Assembly: GCF_000219625.1 (NCBI RefSeq)
Contig: NC_018215.1
Coordinates: 992,001 to 1,056,000, forward strand
Length of the DNA stretch: 64,000 nt
Reading direction: 5' to 3'
Source of the DNA: Zymoseptoria tritici IPO323
Taxonomy: Eukaryota; Ascomycota; Dothideomycetes; Mycosphaerellales; Mycosphaerellaceae
The notes below the pieces were generated by a model. That model saw only the letters and a list, made by a program, of their open reading frames with translations. It was not told where the DNA came from and searched no databases. Within the stretch, counting starts at the first letter, position 1. Each line of letters starts with the position of its first letter. Below, piece by piece: positions 22,475 to 30,965 of the stretch. Position numbers and translations under genes: made by a program.

Positions 22475-24331
22475 ATGCCGACCATTGCGGTGGATAAGGA
22501 GGACCTATATAAGGCATTGGGCAAGGAATACACCAAGGATGAGTTCGATGAGCTGTGCTTCGAGTTCGGCATTGAGCTTGACGAGGACACCTCCGAGCAC
22601 AAGCGACCGATCGTAGATGGCGTGGAGGAGCGACCTCAATTGAAGATTGAGATTCCTGCCAATCGCTATGATATGCTTTGCTTCGAGGGAATCGCCATGA
22701 ACCTCAATGTCTTCTTGGGACGTCAAGAAATGCCAAAGTTCCGTCTGGCAGCACCACCCTCAGGCGAGCTTCAGACGGTGACCATTCAAGAGAGCACATC
22801 GAAAATACGGCCATACTTCTCCTGTGCTATCTTGCGTAATATCAAGTTCGACAAAGCACGCTACGATTCGTTCATCGCCCTCCAAGACAAGCTCCACGCA
22901 AACTTGGCTCGGCAGCGAACACTCGTCTCGATCGGCACTCACGATCTGGACACGATCGAGGGTCCATTCTCGTACGAGGCTCTTGCGCCAGAGGAGATCA
23001 GCTTTGCACCCCTCAACCAGACAAAGGTCATGAACGGCAAGGAGATGATGGAGTTCTACGAGAAGGACAAGCACCTCTCACGCTTCCTGCACATCATCCG
23101 CGACTCACCCGTATACCCCATCATCTACGACAAGAACCGGACAGTACTCTCCCTACCACCCATCATCAACAGCAACCATTCCAAGATCACTCTCGACACG
23201 AAGAACGTGTTCATCGACATAACAGCGACAGACAAGACAAAACTGGAAATTGTCAATAATATTATCGTATCCATGTTCTCGCAATATTGTGCGGAGCCCT
23301 TCACCATTGAGCCAGTCAAGATCATCTCAGCTCACAATGGAGAATCTCGAGACACACCGGACCTGACACCTCGCGCCACGCAAGCCTCTTCCAGCTTCAT
23401 CAACTCCGTCTGCGGCCTGACCGAGTCACGAGAGAATCTGTGCGAGCTCCTCAAGAAGATGGGTCATTCCGCAAAGCCTTCCACGACCGACTCCGATGTG
23501 CTCGATATCGACATCCCGGTAACCCGCGCCGACATTCTCCACCAAGCAGACATCATGGAAGATGCTGCAGTGGCCTACGGCTTCAACAACCTCCCCCAAA
23601 ACTTCCCTAGTACCTCCGGCTCAACCGCAGCCGCTCTTCCAATCAACAAGCTTGGCGACATTGTCCGTCAAGAGTCCGCCATGGCCGGCTGGAGCGAAGT
23701 CATGCCCTTGATCCTCTGCAGCCACGACGAAAACTATGCCTGGTTAAATCAACCCGACGATAAGCTCGCCGTGCGTCTGGCAAACCCCAAGACCGCAGAG
23801 TACCAAATCGTGCGGACCTCCTTGATCCCTGGCCTACTAAAGACGATCCGAGAGAATCGTCGTCACGCAGTGCCAATGAAGATCTTCGAGGTCGCGGATG
23901 TGTGTTATCAGGACAAGAGTTTGGAGCGTCGCAGTCGGAACGAGCGGCATTTCGCCGCGGCGTGGTACGGCAAGAGCAGTGGTTTCGAGCAGGTGCATGG
24001 ATTGATGGACCGCATCATGCTTATGCTACGGGCGAAGTTCATTGAGAAAGCGGAGGATCGGGAGAAGGTGACGCATAAGCAGAGGTACTGGATTGAGGAG
24101 GTTGAGAGTGAGTTGCCTGCATTTCGAGCTGTGTCGGGAAGATTATTGCTGACCATACTGAAAGATTCAACTTACCTCGCTGGCCACGCCGCTGCCATCA
24201 TGCTGTCCCTCGACGGTGGTGCACCCGCGCGCATCGGCACCTTTGGCATTCTGCATCCGACTGTGCTGAAGCACTTCGACCTTCCATTCCCAACGTCCAC
24301 ACTTGAGATCAACCTCGAAGTGTTCCTGTAG
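22475..24331 (+). CDS. FRS1: phenylalanyl-tRNA synthetase beta subunit, cytosolic
   Basis: Beta subunit of the heterotetrameric cytosolic Phe-tRNA synthetase. Single exon; the ATG at 22475 gives MPTIAVDKEDLYKALGKEYT and 618 residues, close to the length of the yeast and animal proteins. The frame is open upstream to 22358 but that part is Arg-rich and unlike the family, so the internal ATG was chosen. Recognisable blocks are the N-terminal EFDELCFEFGIELDED, the B3/B4 editing region (EIPANRYDMLCFEGI, VSIGTHDLDTIEGPFSYEA), the B5 region (DVLDIDIPVTRADILHQADI) and the C-terminal fold (NPKTAEYQIVRTSLIPGLL, IGTFGILHPTVLKHFDLPFP). Confidence 0.94.
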   Translation: MPTIAVDKEDLYKALGKEYTKDEFDELCFEFGIELDEDTSEHKRPIVDGVEERPQLKIEIPANRYDMLCFEGIAMNLNVFLGRQEMPKFRLAAPPSGELQTVTIQESTSKIRPYFSCAILRNIKFDKARYDSFIALQDKLHANLARQRTLVSIGTHDLDTIEGPFSYEALAPEEISFAPLNQTKVMNGKEMMEFYEKDKHLSRFLHIIRDSPVYPIIYDKNRTVLSLPPIINSNHSKITLDTKNVFIDITATDKTKLEIVNNIIVSMFSQYCAEPFTIEPVKIISAHNGESRDTPDLTPRATQASSSFINSVCGLTESRENLCELLKKMGHSAKPSTTDSDVLDIDIPVTRADILHQADIMEDAAVAYGFNNLPQNFPSTSGSTAAALPINKLGDIVRQESAMAGWSEVMPLILCSHDENYAWLNQPDDKLAVRLANPKTAEYQIVRTSLIPGLLKTIRENRRHAVPMKIFEVADVCYQDKSLERRSRNERHFAAAWYGKSSGFEQVHGLMDRIMLMLRAKFIEKAEDREKVTHKQRYWIEEVESELPAFRAVSGRLLLTILKDSTYLAGHAAAIMLSLDGGAPARIGTFGILHPTVLKHFDLPFPTSTLEINLEVFL

Positions 24332-25018
24332 ATATACAGCCGTGCGAATAGAGGCGACTAGCACGGTCAAAAGTATAGCGACGTGAATTCAAGTCAAGAT
24401 ACCCCTCCCCGTATCAATCAGGAATGCAGTGACAGCAAACGCATTCGACGTACGCATGGTGCTCATGTCAGTTGCTTGATCCGGCCAACAAGGTGCAACT
24501 TGAAATGTCGTTTCCCATCCATCAATGTGAAGCACTTCTGAGCCGGCCGAAGTCGGCTGAGGGGCTGTTTCCGACCGTGCATGCGTCGGGTGACTCTAGA
24601 ACTACCGCAATCACGCGTCCACCTCCGTAGCTATGGCATCAGCTCTGTATCTTCATTAAGGTGTCTATCTCATTCATCCTGCTCTTCCTATTCACTCCAT
24701 CTGCGACACAAACTTGCCACATCGTGTCCTCGCGATCCATCTTCGATCCAAGCCTCTTGCCAAACAACCGGTTCACCACCCACACCTGTAACTACCCCAC
24801 CTAGCCATCACACCGCACCCGCTCCAAGCCCGAGACAAAGCGCATCACTGTCGAAGAGCCTCTCATACTGCCTCTTCTGCCAGCAGTACTACCTTCGAGC
24901 TCGTCGAATACGATCATTCAGCCATATCAGAAAGAATTGCCTTCGTGGGAACCAAGCGGAATCGAACACACGCAGGGAGCACACTCAGAAAGCGCATACT
25001 CGGGGAGCAGACGGCAAG
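24332..25018. other. intergenic, no supported gene
   Basis: Downstream of the Phe-tRNA synthetase gene and upstream of UBC8. One open frame crosses into the UBC8 5' end (24581-25093) but has no family match and reads through the UBC8 start in another frame. A GTTCGATTCC-like string (minus, near 24960) is not part of a tRNA. Confidence 0.5.
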
Positions 25019-25986
25019 ATGAGTAGTCCAAAGAGGAGAATCGAGACAGATGTATGTGGACAACGGAACTTTGGAACCGAACAATGTGGCTAACCTGTCT
25101 ACCATTGGAAGGTCATGAAGATGTGAGATATTCAGGAGCTTTGCGGTATGAGGGGCAGGGAGTCTGACTACTGATAGGCTCATGAGTGACTACGAGGTGA
25201 CTCTGGTCAATGACAACAGTACGCTTCACCATCCGTTGTCCTGCCGATCCTACTCGCGCGAACTGTTGCACTGACTGACCTGTCTCGACAGTGTCCGTCA
25301 AAGCCACGCTGCGTACAAGCTCAAGCCTCGGATAATCAACTGACCTTCTTGCAGGCAAGAGTTCTATGTAAGATTCAAGGGGCCAACGGAGAGTGAGTGC
25401 GCTTGGAAATCGCATCAGCCATGACTCCAGCTGACCCAAGAAAAGCTCCATTCGAAGGAGGACTCTGGAAAATCCACGTCGAACTACCCGACCAATATCC
25501 CTACAAGAGCCCAAGCATCGGTTTCGTGAACCGCATCTTCCACCCCAACATTGACGAGTTGTACGTTCCTATGCCGCAGACGATGACAGGCGACTGACAT
25601 CCGTTCGCAGATCCGGCAGCGTATGTCTCGACGTGATCAACCAGACCTGGTCACCCATGTACGACATGGTCAACATCTTCGAAGTCTTCCTACCGCAACT
25701 CTTACGATATCCCAACCCGACCGATCCATTGAATGGCGAGGCGGCTGCGTTGATGATGAGGGAGCCGAAGGGCTATGAGGCGAAGGTCAAGGGTTGGTGA
25801 TGTGTTGAAGAGTTCTGTCCTGGAGTACTGGGCTGACGGAAGGGACCAGAATACGTGACCAAATACGCATCGAAGGATGCAGCCGACGACGCTGGCGGCG
25901 ACTCGAACGATAGCGACGAAATGAGTAGCGTTGGCAGCTACGACGATGACGACGAAGAGCCTGCGGGCACGATGGATGAGGTCTGA
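25019..25986 (+). CDS. UBC8: ubiquitin-conjugating enzyme E2 (UBC8/UBE2H type), with a 1-nt exon
   Basis: E2 enzyme; the yeast orthologue works with the GID E3 ligase in glucose-induced degradation of gluconeogenic enzymes. Eight exons: 25019-25051, 25112-25122, 25178-25218, 25292 (one base), 25355-25392, 25446-25560, 25611-25792 and 25850-25986; total 558 nt, 185 residues. The product starts [14 protein letters not shown], has the E2 blocks [19 protein letters not shown] and [19 protein letters not shown] (active-site Cys85), and ends in an acidic tail ([19 protein letters not shown]) as in UBC8. The conserved codon ATG in NDN-M-QEF must be built from A (25218), T (25292) and G (25355), using introns 25219-25291 and 25293-25354. 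Without that exon the total is 557 nt and the frame is lost. The 11-nt second exon is also very small. Confidence 0.9.
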
Positions 25987-27726
25987 GTGCCGGCTCGCTC
26001 GACTGCAATACGGCACACTTCCCCAAGCAAGGCGCTTTTCGAGGATGGAGTCAGGGCGTTTGTCATGGGTTTCGAAGGAGGAATTGGTTAGTCTCACGAA
26101 GGCAGGAAAGGAATGGACTACAAATACGGCGCGGGCGAATTTAGAGGAGCTGGGAACTCTCCATATCGATAAGAAGCTCATCTCATGATGGCAAGCGGTT
26201 CAACTCTTGCCAGGCGAGCTTTGACTGTCCTGATTCCTGAATAAGGGAGGGAGCTCTTTCGACGTGCGCTGCGCTCATATCCGGAATAGGATCCCATTTG
26301 CTGCCTTGTTCTGAGACAACTTACCTGTGCTGACGAACACAGAGCTCTTTGGTGGCGTTTTGTCTCGGCGAAGAGAGACAGCCGGTGTGTTCTGTGGTTG
26401 TTCTCGCGAGGGACGGCGTGAGCGGATGAGCATTATTGTGTTTCATAGACGTCCATGTCGGGGGTCAGTCGGTGGTGTCAAGGGCGGGACGTCTCGGATA
26501 AGGTTGGAGAGTGGTGCTTCTAGAAATATTTTCTCGGGCCTCTCGGCGCAGCTGGAGCTGTTTTTTTTTCTCGGTACGGGCGTGCTTATTCGTCGGCCAT
26601 CGCCGCATTTCGCGAGAGGCTTGATCTGACCACGTGGGAAAGGATCGTTAGCCGTTCGCGGTTACCTCGTATGCCATTGAGCGGCAGGACGGGTGGTAAT
26701 CACGTTCGTCTGTTTTTTCGAAGCGCCGGTCGTCATTTCAATGCTACGTCGCCTTCCGAGTTCCGCTGGCAATTTTGATGCTTCGGACTGCAGCATTGGA
26801 TATGCGTGCTGGCCATGGAGTGTCTTGGAGCTCGGAACTTGTGAACCGCAAGGAGATGGTCCTCAGGTCCCAATTTGCAACGAAGGGCGGATCCGAGTGC
26901 AGGCGAGAGGACGGTGTGAGAGCATCGTTCCGGGCGCCATGGCGTTCTAGCGTGTGACCATCAGGCAATAATGCGGATACTTCTTAGCAAACAATGGACA
27001 TACGACTGTATGGCAGCGAGCAAGGAGCAATGTTCAACCTTTGTCATTCAGATAAGGAGGATGTGAGAGGAAATTGAAACACGAGAGCGCAAGTCGGACG
27101 GGACACTCGCATCAGTCAGTCTGAGGAGTCTACGGCGTCGATCTCACCTCACTCACTTCACCCAAAAAACCTAATTAATGCCTACCATTCCTACATCCCT
27201 CCCTCGTAATTTCTTCCTTGCTCGCCTTCGTCACCACCACCTCCTCCTCGTCCACACCCCCTCCCGGTCCTTTGGCGATCCTAACCCGGTCATCTGCACG
27301 AACCCGAACGAACGTCATCCTGTCACACACCGCAGCCGCAACCTCACCTCCGCACGTGGAAGCTGCTTTCCTGGCGGTGCTCCTCCGCATACCATTCCAC
27401 ATTGCAGCCATTGTGCAACGGTATACACGATCGCACTGCACCGCACTGCCGACCACGTTTGCGTGAAACGAGCCCTTGTTGCACGTGGCGCCTTGGACCC
27501 ACCACGACACCACGTTCGCCGGCATCGAGTGCGCGCGCTCCGCGAGCACCTCGCACAGCGCCCTCATAAGCAGCACAGGAATCCCACGCACCTGGTCACA
27601 CACGGAGTCTTTCACAACGACGGGAGACTGCTGGCCGCCGATCCCTCACGCTCGCGGCCACGACGCACCATGCAGTGATAGTCCGATCTGGTCTGCATCC
27701 TCTGCCTTTCACTTCGGTCACCAGAA
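25987..27726. other. intergenic, one doubtful ORF
   Basis: A 1.7-kb stretch between UBC8 and the kinase gene. No motif-supported gene. The only long frame is 27175-27615 (listed separately). The right end is the upstream region of the kinase. Confidence 0.5.
27175..27615 (-). CDS. doubtful ORF, Cys-containing, unknown
   Basis: Minus-strand frame of 146 codons beginning with GTG; the first ATG in frame is at 27567 (MRALCEVLAERAHSM). It contains seven Cys but no signal peptide and no recognisable domain. The opposite strand is also open over the same stretch (27178-27678), a sign of biased composition rather than coding. It may simply be promoter or 5' UTR of the kinase gene. Confidence 0.2.
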   Translation of the reverse strand: MKDSVCDQVRGIPVLLMRALCEVLAERAHSMPANVVSWWVQGATCNKGSFHANVVGSAVQCDRVYRCTMAAMWNGMRRSTARKAASTCGGEVAAAVCDRMTFVRVRADDRVRIAKGPGGGVDEEEVVVTKASKEEITREGCRNGRH

Positions 27727-29448
27727 ATGGGAAACTCCAACTCCAACATCGTCTTGACGGATGAGGTCAACCTCAATCACTTTCGACTGTTGCGAGTGGT
27801 GGGAAAAGGCGCCTTTGGAAAAGTCAGAATCGTGGAACGCAAGGACACAGGCTTGACGTTTGCGCTGAAATATATCAGGAAAGATGAGGTGGTACGGTCG
27901 GAGAGCGTGCGCAACATTATACGCGAGCGGAGGATGCTGGAACACTTGAACCACCCTTTCTTGTGCAATCTTCGCTACAGCTTTCAGGATATGGAATATC
28001 TGTACATCGTCGTGGATCTGATGAACGGTGGAGACCTCCGATTTCACATTTCGCGCAAGACCTTTACAGAAGAGGCTGTCCGTTTCTGGATTGCTGAACT
28101 CGGATGCGCACTGCGATATATTCACAAGCAAGGCATTGTACATCGAGATGTCAAACCGGACAATGTTCTTCTGGATTCGGAAGGTCATGTCCATTTAGCA
28201 GACTTCAATGTTGCTTCTGACCTCACACCTGGAAAGCCGCTCACCAGCAAGTCTGGCACACTGGCCTATCTGGCTCCTGAAGTTTACAGCGGTCGAGGCT
28301 ACTATTCTGAACCAGACTGGTGGTCACTCGGTGTTCTTTTCTACGAATGCATCTACAACAAGCGACCGTTCGAGGCGAACCATCATGATGCACTCGCCGC
28401 CTCCATTGTCAAGGCCGATCCACCGTTTCCCGTCACATCGCCTGCTGTTTCCATGCCTTGCCTTCATGCCATCAGCTCATTACTAGAAAAGAACAAGAGC
28501 CTGCGAATAGGAGCTGCCAGCTGGGAGTCATTCACTGACAATCCTTTCTTCAGAGACATCAATTTTGACGCCCTGGAGAGGAAGGAGTACGAGCCGGTGT
28601 TCTGTCCTTCAAGCGAGAAGACGAACTTCGATGCGACGTATGATCTGGAAGAGCTATTACTGGAGGAAGCACCACTTGAAGCTCGAGCGCGAAGACAGAA
28701 ACCGCGAGCTGAATTGAGAGAAGACGCAACACAGCAGGAGATCAGAGCGGATGAGCTTCATCGGATGATCGAAACCATGTTTGAGCCATTCAACTATACA
28801 ATTCTACCACACGATCGAGACCCGGTACCGGCCGTGGCCCGGGACGCCGACCCAAGGTCGAAAAGACGTGCGACGAAAAGTGAAAAGAGCTCGCCCAAAC
28901 AAGCGAGCAATCGTGCAAGACCACAGACAGCAAATCAAAGGTCGATTCCGATCTCGGGCTCCGCGACACCTGGCAGCGCCACTTACACCAGATCATCAAC
29001 ACAATCTCCCTCAGGCTCGCCGCCATTACATGCCACGACACTCGACTTCCCAGCTGCACCCACAACCACTGGTATGAACGAATTATTCCTACCTAACGAA
29101 CGTTCAGAACTCAAAGAGCTACCTCGGAACTTCACCGCTGCGCCTCCAGTGACCGGATCGGGATCGGCGAATGCACCGCGGCCGCGAGGGTCCACTCGAA
29201 GTGTCTCGATGGCTGGAGGCGTGCAAGTGGTGCTCGACGAGCAAGGCAGCTGGACGAGTATGGCGAATCAGAGTCAAAGCTTAGTCGCGCAGCCTCAGGA
29301 TGAGCAGCGGCGGACGGAGCGACCTTCGGGTATGTTGGGATTCTTGAGCAGAAAGAAAGGAAGAGATCGGAGTCCGAAGGCGATGAAGGAGAAGGAAAGA
29401 GGAGTTTTGGGTAAAGAGGGCGCGCGGGTGGTGATTAGCCATGGTTGA
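27727..29448 (+). CDS. AGC-type Ser/Thr protein kinase, YANK (STK32-like) family
   Basis: Single exon, 573 residues. The N-terminus MGNSNS is a consensus N-myristoylation site, suggesting membrane attachment. Kinase domain about 18-275: glycine loop VGKGAFGKV, VAIK-type lysine at about 48, catalytic loop HRDVKPDN (139-146), activation-segment start DFN (159-161) in place of the usual DFG, and SGTLAYLAPEV. DFN is typical of the YANK/STK32 family, which supports the call over YPK or PKA kinases. The C-terminal 280 residues are low-complexity and basic, likely disordered. ATG at 27727 is the first in frame and gives the myristoylation motif. Substrates are unknown. Confidence 0.85.
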   Translation: MGNSNSNIVLTDEVNLNHFRLLRVVGKGAFGKVRIVERKDTGLTFALKYIRKDEVVRSESVRNIIRERRMLEHLNHPFLCNLRYSFQDMEYLYIVVDLMNGGDLRFHISRKTFTEEAVRFWIAELGCALRYIHKQGIVHRDVKPDNVLLDSEGHVHLADFNVASDLTPGKPLTSKSGTLAYLAPEVYSGRGYYSEPDWWSLGVLFYECIYNKRPFEANHHDALAASIVKADPPFPVTSPAVSMPCLHAISSLLEKNKSLRIGAASWESFTDNPFFRDINFDALERKEYEPVFCPSSEKTNFDATYDLEELLLEEAPLEARARRQKPRAELREDATQQEIRADELHRMIETMFEPFNYTILPHDRDPVPAVARDADPRSKRRATKSEKSSPKQASNRARPQTANQRSIPISGSATPGSATYTRSSTQSPSGSPPLHATTLDFPAAPTTTGMNELFLPNERSELKELPRNFTAAPPVTGSGSANAPRPRGSTRSVSMAGGVQVVLDEQGSWTSMANQSQSLVAQPQDEQRRTERPSGMLGFLSRKKGRDRSPKAMKEKERGVLGKEGARVVISHG

Positions 29449-30095
29449 GCACACAGAGCGTGAGGTGCGACGCACTATGAAGCACGCATATTATTCTGCG
29501 GCATGGACGACATGCGCGAGGCGAATCGCTCTGCTGAAGAACTCTCCTCACCGCGGCCGCGAGATCCAGGAGCTGGCCATTGGCCTGCGAGCTCGATGCT
29601 GCGTCGCCCTCCCGCCTGACTACAGGCCGGCGACAAAGTACGAACATCTTACTCCGCACGACGGATACAATGCTGAACGAACACGACGAGGGATGTAAGA
29701 TAGGGCATCATTGGGCATCGAGACGGGCTAGGATCAAGCATACGACCGGGATGGATGGAAGCATACCGGCGGCTATGACATCAATGCATGAGGTGGGGTG
29801 GGACGGCAACGAGTGCGGCAGTGAACGACAATTGCGCGATGTTGTCGGGAACAATGTTCACACTGGGAGGTCCTGCTGCGATGAAAGGGCGAGCGATACC
29901 ATATCTGTAATACACGAATGTTCGAAAGCACCCCCTCGCTCGCTCCTCATCCTCATCTTCCGGAGCCGCGTCGTTCTGACAATTACACAGAGAGCCACAA
30001 ATCGTTGTTCATCCAAGGATGATCTGTCGGCCAAAACCCAATCCTCCGTTCGAGCATACGGTAGTCGACTTCAGCTTGATGGTATTCGCATCATC
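29449..30095. other. convergent intergenic region
   Basis: Between the stops of the kinase gene (plus) and the P-loop NTPase gene (minus). Open frames here (29580-30437 plus) run antisense into the NTPase and lack motifs. No gene supported. Confidence 0.5.
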
Positions 30096-30713
30096 TCAGA
30101 TCGGAACGTGATGTCTCAAGATCGTTTCAATCCGCTGCCCGATATCGGTCAACGCCGCTGGCACAAGAACATACTGGATCCCTCTTGCCTCAAAAAGCTG
30201 CTTGAAGGCCTCATCAAAACGAAGCCATTCCGTCAAGTTTGGGGGCACCAGCCGGACTCCATCGTCTTTCAACCAGCTGCAGCCCGACTCACACAGGACG
30301 ACCAAGCCATGCTTCATCTTCGCCTCGAGCGCCTTCCAGTGAGAAGAGGCCAACAGCTTTTCCGCGGCGTCCACGCCAACGTAAAGCTGCGCGAATACTA
30401 TGGGATCCAGGCCCGACCGGTCGGAGATGTACCATGAGCTGAATTCGTTGCCTTCGATTTCCTGTTCGACTTGGTACTGAGCATGGAGAATGGCTTCCTG
30501 GAGTGTGAAGCACTTCTCAGGAGAATTTGGTATATCGTCCCTGCTGATATGGAGAGTTTCCAGTAGTCGTCGTGCGACTTCGCTGATGTATGTCGGCCGA
30601 CTGAAGGTGCACGCATCTTTTGTGATCGCGTAGTGATCCTGCAAGGCGCGAAGAATCGTTGTTTTGCCGGTGCATGGCGCACCGACGATGTAAATGTTTC
30701 TCGGCGGTGGCAT
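30096..30713 (-). CDS. P-loop NTPase, NadR/Ttd14-like (AAA_28)
   Basis: Single exon, 205 residues from the ATG at 30713 (MPPPRNIYIVGAPCTGKTTIL). The frame is open 29 codons further upstream, but starting at 30713 puts the Walker A motif GAPCTGKT (residues 11-18) at the expected N-terminal position. A later hydrophobic-DR string (SSWYISDRSGLDPIVFAQLY) resembles the DRSxxD block of NadR-type kinase/ATPase domains, and the C-terminal half has VLCESGCSWLKDDGVR. The family includes small nucleotide-binding proteins of poorly known role. It is divergent from the RdRP-helicase gene, with only 252 bp between start codons. Confidence 0.75.
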   Translation of the reverse strand: MPPPRNIYIVGAPCTGKTTILRALQDHYAITKDACTFSRPTYISEVARRLLETLHISRDDIPNSPEKCFTLQEAILHAQYQVEQEIEGNEFSSWYISDRSGLDPIVFAQLYVGVDAAEKLLASSHWKALEAKMKHGLVVLCESGCSWLKDDGVRLVPPNLTEWLRFDEAFKQLFEARGIQYVLVPAALTDIGQRIETILRHHVPI

Positions 30714-30965
30714 TGTTAATGCGAATGAGTAGGAGACATCGTGAAGAGTAAGACGAAGCGTTTGAGCAGGCGACAAAGTACAATGCGTGACTTGTGTCAC
30801 ATCACAGGCTGGGCACCAGGGATTGGATATTGAAATGCATCATACATGCATATATCTGCAAGGCTAGCAAACCGCTGACCGAGAAGCACAAACGAAAAAA
30901 CATCTGGACACCTCGACTCACCATCGTACAGAAGGCGACGGACAGACTGTGCTGAGACCTCGTTC
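30714..30965. promoter_or_regulatory. short bidirectional promoter region
   Basis: 252 bp separate the start codons of the NTPase (minus) and the RdRP-helicase (plus), so both promoters must share or overlap it. No specific binding site is identified. Confidence 0.4.

Noticed and set aside
24950..24985. tRNA gene suggested by a B-box-like GTTCGATTCC on the minus strand
   Set aside because: No A box at the right distance and no cloverleaf stems can be drawn; the string lies in the UBC8 upstream region.
25292..25312. A 21-nt exon ending before GTACAA as an alternative to the 1-nt UBC8 exon
   Set aside because: 21 nt leaves the total length one base short of a multiple of three, so the downstream E2 frame is not restored; it also adds residues absent from UBC8.
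27178..27678. 166-codon plus-strand ORF rich in His, Arg and Pro
   Set aside because: Composition typical of a shadow frame; both strands are open; no motif.
29580..30437. 285-codon plus-strand ORF
   Set aside because: It is antisense to the P-loop NTPase for half its length and has no motif; shadow frame.
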